The position numbers and the translations under genes are program-made. From Rebecca billardiae RCC1528 (Eukaryota > Haptophyta): a stretch of 64,000 nucleotides of DNA. Each line of letters opens with the position of its first letter. The stretch's first letter is position 1. Shown in pieces: positions 10,955 through 20,322 of this stretch. The stretch lies in the NCBI GenBank assembly GCA_965240325.2, contig OZ251230.1:1984001-2048000 (forward strand), written 5' to 3'. The notes under the pieces are model-generated. The model was not told the origin of the DNA. It saw only the letters and a list, made by a program, of their open reading frames with translations, and did no database searches.

Positions 10955-13285
10955 TCAGCGCAGCGGCGTGAGCTTCTTCTGCTTGTGCACCGCGTCGACC
11001 ACCTCGAAGAACATGTTCATGTCCTTGCGCGTCATCATGGAGAAGAAGCGGCCGACCGCGTCCTGCATCATGCGCTCGCCGCCCGCCGACTGCGCGAGCA
11101 TCGACTTCTTGTGCGCCGGCGCCGCCGCGCCGCGCGCCGCGGCCGAGGGCGCGTCCGCGTGCAGCCCGAGCAGCCGGACAGCGTCGGACGGGAAGGCGTA
11201 CCGGCTGTACATCCAGTCGACCGCGTCCGCGTCGGGCTTCGGGCCGCCGAGCGCGCCCGCGTCGCCCTCGATGAAGTCGCCTCCCGGTCGCAGCACCTCG
11301 TCCGCGTACGCGCGCGCGAGCTCGGGCGCCGCGGCGAAGATCGTCCGCGCCTGCTCGAGGTGCGTCGTCGGGTCGGTCCGCGTGTGCGCCGGCACGCTGA
11401 AGTCCGCCTGGCCCAGCCGGATCCCGGCGCACACGACGCAGATCCAGCCGAGCTGCTCGTCCGCGTTCCACGCGCGGTGCTTGTACGCGCCGCTCGCCCA
11501 GCCCGTCGCGTACAGCGGCAGCAGCTTCCACGCGTGCGTCGCGATGAGCTCGACCGCCTCGATGATGAAGTCGATCTCGTCGGGCGGCATCGCCCAGCAG
11601 AAGTTGACGCGCGCCCACCCCGGCTTGGCCGCCTCGAGGCCGTGGCGCACGACGATGGCGCGGCAGCGCGCCACCTTCGCCTCGTCCCAGCCCCACTGCA
11701 GCCGCAGGCCACCCACAGCGCGCAGGGCACAGACAGGGCGGCGGCGCGCGCGCGCAGCGGAGGACGCGCGTCACGCCGAGGCCGGGCGGCGCGCGCGCGC
11801 GTCCTCGGCGCGCGTGGTGCTGCGCGTGGCGCGGCGCGGCGCGGCGCCGCCCGTACCAGTCGGAACGCGTACGGGCCGGCGCAGCTGCAGCCCGAGCGGC
11901 CCTGGATGCCGAACAGGTCGTTGAGCACGGTGCACACAAAGTGCGGCGACAGCAGCTTGCGTTTCTCGAGCGCCTTCGGCCCGAGCCGGCTCGGCGGCTC
12001 GGCGCCCCCGCCGTCCTTGTCGAGCGGGAGCAGCACGTTGAACGAGACGATGGGCAGCCGCTTCTTGTACTCGAAGTAGGAGGCGCGGTCGGCGCCGAGC
12101 AGGTACAGGTTGGGGTGGCGCGACCACCGCTCGATCGCCCTCTGCGCCGCGCCGCCGGTGATGGACTGCGCAAGCGGCAGCGTGACCAGCTTGCGCACCT
12201 GGAACGCCAGCCCGGTCCGGATGGCCTGCAGGATGGCGGGCGTGCCGCCGTCCTCGCGCTGCTCGATCACGTCGGCGTAGTCGTGGCCCGCGGCGGACAC
12301 GAAGCGGATGGTGCCGCCGCCCGGCTGCGAGGGCACCTCGTTCGCGAGCAGCGAGCGCCGCACGCACAGCACGCCCGCCGAGCCCGGCCCGCCCACAAAC
12401 TTGTGCGGCGAGCACACGAGCGCGTCGAGGTGGGCGCCGCCCTCGAGCTCCACGCTCATCGGCACGTACGGGCCGGCGCCCGCGTAGTCGGCGATGCACA
12501 CCGCGCCCGCCTGGTTGCACACGCGCGCGATCTCGGCCACGTCCGCGCTGATCCCCGTCACGTTCGAGCCCGCCGAGAACGAGACGATACGCATCGGCCG
12601 CGCCTTGTACGCTGGCTTGGCGAGCTTGGCGCGCAGCCACGTGGCGTCCATCGCGCCCGACGGCAGCTCGGGGATCACGAGCACGTCGGCGATCGACTCG
12701 CGCCAGGGCAGCTCGTTCGAGTGGTGCTCCATGTGCCCCACGAACACGACGGGGCGCGCCTCCGGCGGGATGAGCGAGGAGAGGTTGAACTTCTTGTCGA
12801 GCGCGGAAGGCAGCCGGATGCCGAGGCAGTCGATCAGCTTGTCGAGCGCGCCCGTCATGCCCGTGCCCACAAAGAGCGTGGCGTACGTCTCCGGGTTGGC
12901 GTGCAGCGCGTACTGCGCGGAGCAGCGCAGCGCCGGAGGGCGCGCGCGTGAGACGGCGCGCGGCGCGCGTGCGGCGGCGGCGACGGCGCCCGTGCCGAGG
13001 CGCGGGCAGGGCGCGCACCTGCACGATGGCACGCGCCTCCTCGCGGTAGTGGTTCGTTTGCCTGCCCGTCGCGCTGAGCTCGGTGTGCGTGTTCGCGTAC
13101 ATCGGCAGCACATCACGCCGCAAAAAGTCCTCGACAATGCCCACGCAGCGGCCGCTCGCCGTGTAGTCGGCGTACGTGAGCGCGCGCGAGCCAAAGGGCG
13201 TCTGGATCGTGGCGTCTGCGCCGATCACGTTCTGCTGGATGAGCCCGACGAGGCGCTCGGGCGGCATCGTCTTCTTGTCGGGCAT
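10955..13285 (-). CDS. Class V aminotransferase / cysteine desulfurase homologue, three exons (complement of 13019..13285, 11857..12912, 10955..11695)
   Basis: Exons 13285-13019, 12912-11857 and 11695-10955 join in phase 0 to 687 residues; the introns are 106 and 161 bp with GTGCGCGCC and GTACGGGCG donors. The PLP-dependent class V aminotransferase fold is shown by YADYTASGRCVG and ANTHTELSATG near the N-terminus, VFVGHMEHHSNELPWRE, FSAGSNVTGI, CIADYAGAGPYV (the Asp pairs with the pyridine nitrogen) and the Schiff-base motif SPHKFVGGPGSAGVL with Lys at about residue 260. The second half adds RSGCSCAGPYAFRL and a long C-terminal domain beyond the size of ordinary desulfurases (about 400 residues). 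An in-frame Met at 13315 would add ten residues (MLRSLCLPQA) that might act as a targeting presequence. Exact substrate is unknown; cysteine or selenocysteine desulfuration is the family precedent. Confidence 0.85.
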
Positions 13286-13484
13286 CGCCTGCGGGAGGCA
13301 GAGGGATCGCAGCATCGTTGCCGATCGGAGTGGCCAGCGCCAAGAGCCCAAGACCAATTGCCAAGACCCGCCTCCGTCAGCTCAAAGGCGGGCGGCCGAA
13401 AGGGGCGTCCCGGCTCCACGCCAAGCCGAAGGCCGAAGGGCCTTGTCCACGCGCACTCCGGCGAGTTAAGATTATTATAAGTAC

Positions 13485-13632
13485 TGACGGCGGTGAGTAA
13501 GAGTAGTTGCGATCGTAACCGTATATAGGTTGCGACCGCCAACCGGGCGGCGCCAAGGCGCCAGGCGAATACATAAGTATGACGGCGGTGAGTAATAGTG
13601 GTTGCGGTCGTAACCGTATATGGGTTGCGACC
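13485..13632 (+). repeat. Direct repeat pair, 53 bp, 95-bp offset
   Basis: Copies at 13485-13537 and 13580-13632 both run from tgacggcggtgagtaa to gtatat.ggttgcgacc with about five differences. The second copy is followed immediately by an oligo-T/oligo-A tract. Function unknown. Confidence 0.85.
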
Positions 13633-14562
13633 TTTTTTTTAAAAAATCCCCTTTATAACGGGCTCCGGGTGATCAGACCGCCGCCGGAGGCGGGTGCGCA
13701 GGTCCAAGCCGCCACCCATGAATTCATCAGATATACCCGCCATTACGATTTACGTACATTTGGACCACACGGTATCGGGTCTGGCTGGTTCAGACCCAGC
13801 CGTTTCGTGGTACCCACGAACAATAAATTGCTCCGTGCGGAGCGGCTGGGAAAGTCCAGCAAGGGCCTGAAAGGAGATCCGGCCACGAGGGCCTCGGCGT
13901 GCCGCCCGCCCGCGTGCCGACGCGCCGTCGCGCTCGCGGCTGTGACGCGTCGGCGGTCGCGCGCGCGGCTCTCGCGCGAGTCGGATGGACGTGGATCCCT
14001 CTTCGCCGGCGCCTCCACCTGGTGAGCGGTGCTCTCCCCCCCTTCGCGCTCGCCGCGCACTGCTTCTGTCCCAGAGTGCGGTCTGTGGGGCACCGCGCGT
14101 ACGCGTGGCCGGGCACCTCGCAAAACCTTCGCGGGCAACACTTTTGAGTGGCTGGCATGGGGGGGGACAATGTGTACCGTGAGCTGAGTGGCTACCCGTG
14201 TGCGAGCGCGGAGGGGCCAGCCCTCTTTTTCGGCCACACGTCTCACACTGTTCCATGGCCCGTTCTACCTTGTGTCCGTGTGCACGTACAAGTGGAGCAG
14301 GGCGGGGTGGGCGGCCCTTATCGCCGTCGGATGAGACCCAAAGATAGCATGTGCCACGCCGCACCGCGCTGCACCACCAGCCAACAATCTGGGCGGGCGG
14401 TACCGGCGATCTGCGCGGCGCGATGGGCACGGGCAGCATGCCTGCCAGCATGACGGCGAACACGGCAAACCGCCTGCAAATCAGGTTCAACGCGGTCTGA
14501 ACTCCGCGAATCCGGATTTCACGCACGGGAAGACCGAAACGCTTTTCCACTGGATATCGCTA

Positions 14563-14588
14563 GCCGCTCCGCGGGGCCGCGGAGCGGC
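14563..14588. repeat. Perfect 12-bp-arm palindrome (hairpin)
   Basis: Arms gccgctccgcgg and ccgcggagcggc are separated by only GG. It lies about 100 bp upstream of the thioredoxin start, so a cruciform or a regulatory dyad is possible, but nothing else indicates a function. Confidence 0.8.
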
Positions 14589-14686
14589 CTCCCAAAAGGA
14601 GCGGCGGGTCTGAACTAGCCAGGTATCGGGTATCCTGGTAAGGGTCGTAGTACTAATTGCTTGCGCAAGCTTTTCGTCCGTGGACG

Positions 14687-15196
14687 ATGGGCGCCTGCGT
14701 CTCCTCCTGCGTCGGCCAGGGGGGAGGAGGCGCTCAGCCGAGATCAGAATCACCGCGCAGCCGACTCATGCCCGATGGTAGCGGGAGCGCCCCCGCTCCT
14801 CGTGCCGCTCGGCCTGCATCGACGTCCTCGTCCATCAGCAAGCGCTCGCGAGTGCAGCCGGGCAAGCTCGCTGCGCTGAGCGAAATCCACGCGCTCGCTG
14901 AGGTGGCGGACGACACGAGCCCACTGCTCGTCGACTTCTACGCCGACTGGTGCGTCCCGTGCCACGGGATGGACGTCGACCTGCACGAGGCAGCGAAGCG
15001 GCTGCGTGGGCGTGTGCGCGTCGTCAAGGTGGACTGGGACACCGCCACAACCTTTGCAGATCAAACGCGTGTGCTGGCGCTGCCGACAGTGTTGGCATAC
15101 CGCCACGGCCAAATCGCGTATCGGCATACAGGTCGACTGAATGCGGACGAGCTCGAGGCTCTCGCAGAACGCTATCTCCTGATGGATACGGCCTAG
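14687..15196 (+). CDS. Thioredoxin-domain protein with possible N-myristoylation/palmitoylation signal
   Basis: The product has 169 residues. The ATG at 14687 gives MGACVSSC, with Gly2, Ser/Cys at 6-8 and Cys4, a classical pattern for N-myristoylation plus palmitoylation. Residues about 15-55 are a Ser/Pro/Arg linker. The thioredoxin fold follows: LLVDFYADWCVPCHGM with redox site W88-C89-V-P-C92, VRVVKVDWDTATTFADQTRV and the cis-proline motif VLALPTVLAYRHG, then the C-terminal helix. The active site WCVPC differs from the canonical WCGPC by Val for Gly, a form seen in some thioredoxin-like proteins. Expected role is dithiol-disulfide exchange, possibly at a membrane surface if acylated. No intron is needed. 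Confidence 0.85.
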   Translation: MGACVSSCVGQGGGGAQPRSESPRSRLMPDGSGSAPAPRAARPASTSSSISKRSRVQPGKLAALSEIHALAEVADDTSPLLVDFYADWCVPCHGMDVDLHEAAKRLRGRVRVVKVDWDTATTFADQTRVLALPTVLAYRHGQIAYRHTGRLNADELEALAERYLLMDTA

Positions 15197-17143
15197 CACA
15201 GGCTCATCCGTCGAAGCTGACTACAGTTGACTTCACGCCTCCGTTACCATTCAGATTCTTACTCTTAGCAGTGTACTATAGTAATCTGCATGAGCCAGAC
15301 GAATCCCCTGGGCACTCAGACTGTTCGGTCCGATGTAGATCGAGCCTTCCGGCTGGCGGACTCCGCCCTCCGGAAGCCTGTGGATTGACCGCCCATCGGT
15401 CCGGCTGCGCGGGACGGGCTCGGACGGGCTATGAAGTATGACGGACAGTGCGCGGAGCAGTATATGCCGCCGAACAGTAATCAGTATATGATATTTATTT
15501 CAGTCGCGGACCGGCTTCGGGCTCGTCAGGCCGTTGCAAGCTTGCCAGGGCGCTGGACACTTCCCGACTCCGCACCCGCTGACTGCCATCACGAGTAGAG
15601 CTGGCTTCGCGAACGGGTACTGCGCCGTGGCAAAACGGTAGTTACTGCTATTTCATTCAAATCGTCGTCGCGGATCACACGTCCGAACCGGGCGCGGTAG
15701 GCCACCGCTACCAGGCTGCTCTTAACCTACGACACTACTGTGACTACACGTGCCACCATGACCATCGAAGCCTGGGGGGTGCGACCAATGGGCTGCCATG
15801 CCATCCGATCTCCCGTTTTTCGAGTGCAGTCAGTCGGCCTGGCCGCCCTCACTCAGTCAGAATGCGTGCCGTATGAGACAGCAGAGCAGTGCGTTGCCTC
15901 TTGTCGTTCGATACACGCCTGCTACCCCAACCGATGACAGTGGGGAGTGGGGCTCCAGCATTCCCTACCGTACTATGTACGTCTGATCCAGTGCCATCCA
16001 GCATCCCAGTGTCGGCAGCGCGCTGTCGCATCGGATTCGGCGCCCCGGACCCGGTGCCTTTGTCAGCAGTCACTGACAGTCGTCAGAGATCAGACCGTGT
16101 TCGGAGACGACGACGTTACTGTAGTCGCATGTGGCTGTGCCGATGTGATTTTGTGCGGGCGCGATGTGGGCGCAGACAGCGGGGCAAGGAATAGGATGAC
16201 GGGCCCTGGCACGCCGCGAGGCGGCCGCTGCCCTGACCGTTCCAGGCCCCGCTTAGGCGGACGGCTGAATGGATTGTCCGGCGGCGCTATGAGCCCAGAT
16301 CGGCGACTACGGCTTCATGATTGATGTTCAATGTGCGGTGACTCAGGACAGAGGGCGAGAATCCGTCCAGATGAGAGAGTGGACTCTGTGGAGTCACTGT
16401 GGAGACGGAGTGGGGGTCCGACTATCTCGCCTGCGTCTCTCATTCGTAGCCGATGGGGGTACTGCAAACTGTGGGCATGAGGGCGCGGCGTCAGCGGTGA
16501 CCGACGAGGTCGTGGGCGCGCTCTTCGCGGGCCCACTCGCCCCGATGGGGCGTGGGGCCGCGCCTGGCCCTGCTCACAAGGTGTATGTGTTCAGGGCAGG
16601 CAAAGGCTCTGTGCCGCAGGCCGGGGTAGGTGGGCAGCCAGGGGCTGGCGGCAACCGAGAGGGGCCGCTTTCCCCCGCCCCCGCTGCTTGCGAAGGCGGC
16701 GGGGGTGCGCTGCTTGCCTCCGCGGGCGAGCAGCGCGCAGTTTACGCCGGGCATGTGGACCTGCCCGCACCCTTCAAGTCTTCCAGTTCATTCACTTCCG
16801 CGACTTCGGCTGGGGCTCGATCCGAGTCGACGCGGCGTCGCTCACAGCGCAGGCAGGTGTAAGTGTTTGGCGTGGCTGCACTCTCGAGGTGGCTGGGATA
16901 CAACATCCAGGTGCAGCACCCTCCCCGTGTGGTGTCAGAGCGCGCTCTCGAGCGCGTGCCTCCGAGCGCGGGGCGGCCGCTTGCTGCAAGTAGTGGGCTA
17001 CTACTTGCTTGTACCCGCATTCCGAGTAAACTCACCAACAGGGGCGTTCCCCGCGCGGGTCATGCGCCAATAAAAACTCACGCGCGAAAACAAAGCGCGG
17101 GAAAATGAAAACGCGCTTGGCGCGAAGGCGCTGGCGTCGATGG
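15197..17143. other. Spacer without supported genes
   Basis: Nearly 2 kb downstream of the thioredoxin gene. I looked on both strands and found only short frames without recognisable motifs. Composition is mixed, with an AT-richer portion around 15220-15500. Confidence 0.45.
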
Positions 17144-18044
17144 GCGCTTGGCGCGCGCGCGGCGCGGCGCGCTGCGGCCTTCGAGTTGCCGTGCGAAGGC
17201 GGCGCGTTGCTTGAGTGGCATCGGAACACGGCCATGCTCCGCACTGCGCCCCGCAGCTCGCTCCTCGTCGACTTTGCCGCGCCTACGATCAGCGCGCATG
17301 CGAGCGTCGCCTCGGAATGAGCAGCCCGCGCCGGCCTCAGCCGTGAGCGCCCGCCTGGCGCGCGATGCGATCAACTCGGGGCACGAGCTGCGGCTGCGCG
17401 AGGAAGCATGTGCCTGCGCGCAAGCCGCGCCGCCTTGAGACACCGATCGTGAGCAGGGCATGCACCTTGCACGCAACTATTCTTCTTGCCCTTGCGAATG
17501 TCGCGGTGCCCTTGACAGGACTCCTCATCAGAGCAACTACTCAAGCATAGCATGACGGCAGCCACGCGCAGGCGATGCATACAGATGTACACGAGTCGCT
17601 GCGCGCACACGCAACCCGAAGACTCCTATTCATCGCTTCAGGGCGCTCACGATCTGTTGTTTCATCTCCACTGCATGCAAGGCTCGTGCATGCTGATCGG
17701 CATTCGTCGACAGCCGTCTGAAGCTGCATCAACGCTCACGATCGGTGTCTCAAGGCGGCGCGGCTTGCGCGCAGGCACATGCTTCCTCGCGCAAGCGCAG
17801 CTCGTGCCCCGAGTTGATCGCATCGCGCGCCAGGCGGGCGCTCACGGCCGAGGCCGGCGCGGGCTGCTCATTCCGAGGCGACGCTCGCATGCGCGCTGAT
17901 CGTAGGCGCGGTTAAGTCGACGAGGAGCGAGCTGCGAGGCGCAGTGCGGAGCATGGCCGTGTTCCGATGCCACGCAAGCGCCGCGCCGCCTTCGCACGGC
18001 AACTCGACGGCCGCAGCGCGCCGCGCCGCGCGCGCGCCAAGCGC
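17144..18044. repeat. Long inverted repeat: 311-bp arms, 279-bp loop
   Basis: The left arm 17144-17454 and right arm 17734-18044 are reverse complements with about ten mismatches by eye (about 97%). The inner ends read gagacaccgatcgtgagc and gctcacgatcggtgtctc; the outer ends are gcgcttggcgcgcgcgcgg and its complement. Both arms encode the same peptide in convergent orientation (plus-strand stop at 17318-17320, minus-strand stop at 17868-17870), including ELPCEGGA, WHRNTAMLRTAPRSSLLVD and APTISAHASVASE. It could be an inverted duplication of a gene fragment or the body of a foldback element; I found no clear target duplication at the outer ends. Confidence 0.9.
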
Positions 18045-18258
18045 TGGTGCGCTGCAGTCCGGGTTGGCGGCCGCCACTGGCGCAGCGCCAGTCCGGAGAG
18101 GTTTTCCCCCCCAGGGGGGCAAAACCCCTCGCGGAGCGTGTGGCAGGATCCCGGGAACGCCCTTGCTGGCAAACTGTACCCGCCACCCAGGACTGACAGG
18201 CGTCGAGAGAGGGCGGCGCGGTGGGCGCATAGCCGCTCGCGCCGCGAGGCGGGTCCCG

Positions 18259-20322
18259 ATGCGCACGGCCGGTGCGCCGGCAGCGAAGGGCGCGCCCGAC
18301 GTCGATGCGGTGCTGATTGACGCCACGGGCGACGAGGACGCGCTCCGAGTCGCCGGGCCCGACCCGAGCATGGGCGCGGACGACGCGCTGGCCGGCGGCG
18401 TCAAGGCGCGCCCCGGCACCCTCCCCGCGGGTGAGGACGCGAGCACGAGCTGGTTCGCGAGGACAAGCCTCGGGCGCAAGCTCGGGCGAGGGCGCGCCTG
18501 GCTCGACGAGCACCCGCGGTACAAGCTGCTCTACATCTGCAGCGTGTACTGCCCGCTCGTCATCGCGTTCACCGTCGTGAAGGAAGCGCCGCAGGTGGTG
18601 CTCGCGCGCAAGAGCTTCTTCCTGCAGGTGGTGTACATCTCGGTGCGGGACTCCGCGGGGTGGTTGCAGAATATGTGCACGTTCTTCTGGTGCGCGCAGG
18701 CCGCCCGCCTTCCGTCCGCGCGCGCGCCGCGCGCCCCGCGGCCGAGCGTGACGCCGCGCCGCTGTTCGCCGCCCTCGCTGCGCGCCGCCGCGCCCGCGCT
18801 TCCGGCAGGTACGTGCAGATGAACCTGATCGCGCGACTGCGCGGCGAGGGGGCGCTCGAGCGCGCGGGGCGGTTCATCCACTGGGCCACGCTCGCGGCCT
18901 TTGCGTGCGGCCTCGTGCTGATGGGCGCGATGTGCGCGGCGGGCCGCTCGCTGCTCGCATTCACTTCGCCCACCGACCCGGAGGCGGTCGTGGGCCTTGG
19001 GCTGCATGCGCTGTACGCGTGGGCGGTGGGGCTGCCGGCGAGCGTGATGCAGATCCCGATCGGCGGCTCGCTGATGGGGATGCACGAGTTCGTGAGCTCC
19101 ACCGCCACCCTCGCCGCGTGGGGCGCGCTCGGCCTGCTCGTCGCGTTCGTCCTCGTCGAGCTGATGGTCGACTGCTCGACCAAGCCCGAGCAGATTGACG
19201 ACGCGACGTACGTGTGCCCGGGCTCGCGCGCGTTCCTCACGGCGGTGTCGGTGGCGGGCTCGGCGATCATGTGGGGGCTCGTGCTGCACGTGGGCACGCT
19301 GCAGTACGTCTTCGCCAGGCGGCAGGGCATGTTCCCCCACGGCCCGCCCCGGTGCGGCGCGGACGGGCCGGCCGAGGCGCTCGGCGCGCTGCGGAGCGAG
19401 TGGGGCCGAGACACGGCGGGCGTGGCGGTGCGCTCGGTGCTCAACAACTCGCGCGACTTCATCTCGCTGCTCGTCTCGCTCCGGCTCGGCGTGAACGCCG
19501 CGACGGTGTACGCGCTCTTCTCCACCGCAAGCGCTCTCTCCTATGCCGTCCCAAACATGATCTCGACCGCGGTCATGACCGAGGGCTCGAAGCAGCACGG
19601 GCTGGGGCGGTGGGGCGTCGTGCTCTGGTGCCTCCGCTTCTTCCACGCGTTCGCGGCGTGCGCGGGCGTGCTGTTCGGCGCGATCATCCTGAGCCAGCGC
19701 GCGCGCATCCTCGGCTTCTACTCCGACGAGACCGAGTACGCCGGCTTCGCCGAGCTCTTCGAGACCGTCTGGCCGCTCTTCGTCGTCTTCCAGCCCGTGT
19801 ACGCGCTGGTCGCCGTGCTCGGGCCGCTGCTGATGACCACGCAGAACTACGTGTTCTGGGGACAGGCGGTGGCGGCGTGCTTCTTCCCCGTGTTCCTGCC
19901 GGTGCGCGCGCGCGGCCGCGCGGCCGCGAGGCGGCGGGGCGTGGCCCACCGCGCGCTCGGCCAGGTTCCCCACCCCGCCGACCCCGCGCCCCGCGCCCCC
20001 CGCCGCCCCGCCCCGCGCGCGCCGCTGCGCCGCTCGGCTCCGCCGGCTGCCAACGAACGGGACGGGACGGATGGCCGCTGCGCCGGGCTGGCAGATCACC
20101 ATCTACGCGGCCGTGACCGGCTCCGTCTTCCACGTCATCCTGGCGGACGTGCTGTACAACGCGGCGCACCTGCTGCTGCTGCTGTACAAGGTGAGCTTCG
20201 TCGAGATGAGGAAGATCGCGGCGCTCGCGCGGGAGGAGCGGGCGGCGCTGGCGGCGCACGCGCCGGCCGACGCGCCGACGACGGCGCCGCGGGCGTCGCA
20301 CGATGAGCGCTATAGTTATTAG
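18259..20322 (+). CDS. Polytopic membrane protein, MATE-like transporter candidate, three exons (18259..18689, 18809..19901, 20095..20322)
   Basis: Exons join to 583 residues. Intron 1 (18690-18808, phase 2) joins TG to G, restoring Trp in CTFFWYVQMN; intron 2 (19902-20094, phase 0) has donor GTGCGCGCG and acceptor GGCTGGCAG. After a 100-residue hydrophilic N-terminus there are about nine to eleven hydrophobic segments, including LLYICSVYCPLVIAFTVV, HWATLAAFACGLVLMGAM, AAWGALGLLVAFVLVELMV, AIMWGLVLHVGTLQYVF, FFHAFAACAGVLFGAIIL and WPLFVVFQPVYALVAVLGPL. The last one resembles the P....FQP..AL......L segment of MATE/DinF multidrug exporters, and spacing of paired halves is compatible, but the match is weak. 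The start is uncertain: the frame is open further upstream into the inverted repeat. Its last exon is the seed of the segmental duplication to the right. Confidence 0.6.

Larger units (their letters stand above)
13286..14686. other. Spacer between divergent aminotransferase and thioredoxin genes
   Basis: This 1.4-kb spacer holds the 5' regions of both neighbours. It contains a 53-bp direct repeat pair (13485/13580), an adjacent T8-A6 tract (about 13633-13646) and a perfect 26-bp palindrome (14563). Frames in it have no protein character I recognise. Confidence 0.5.

Noticed and set aside
13765-13830. tRNA-like sequence (ggttcagaccc T-loop-like word)
   Set aside because: No matching acceptor stem or anticodon arm could be folded around it.
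13743-14550. Overlapping 126-266-codon minus-strand frames upstream of the thioredoxin gene
   Set aside because: Arg/Pro/Ala-rich composition typical of unread frames in GC-rich DNA; no domain.
15947-16862. Short plus-strand frames between the thioredoxin gene and the inverted repeat
   Set aside because: No recognisable motifs, no splice signals linking them, and neighbouring frames are equally open.
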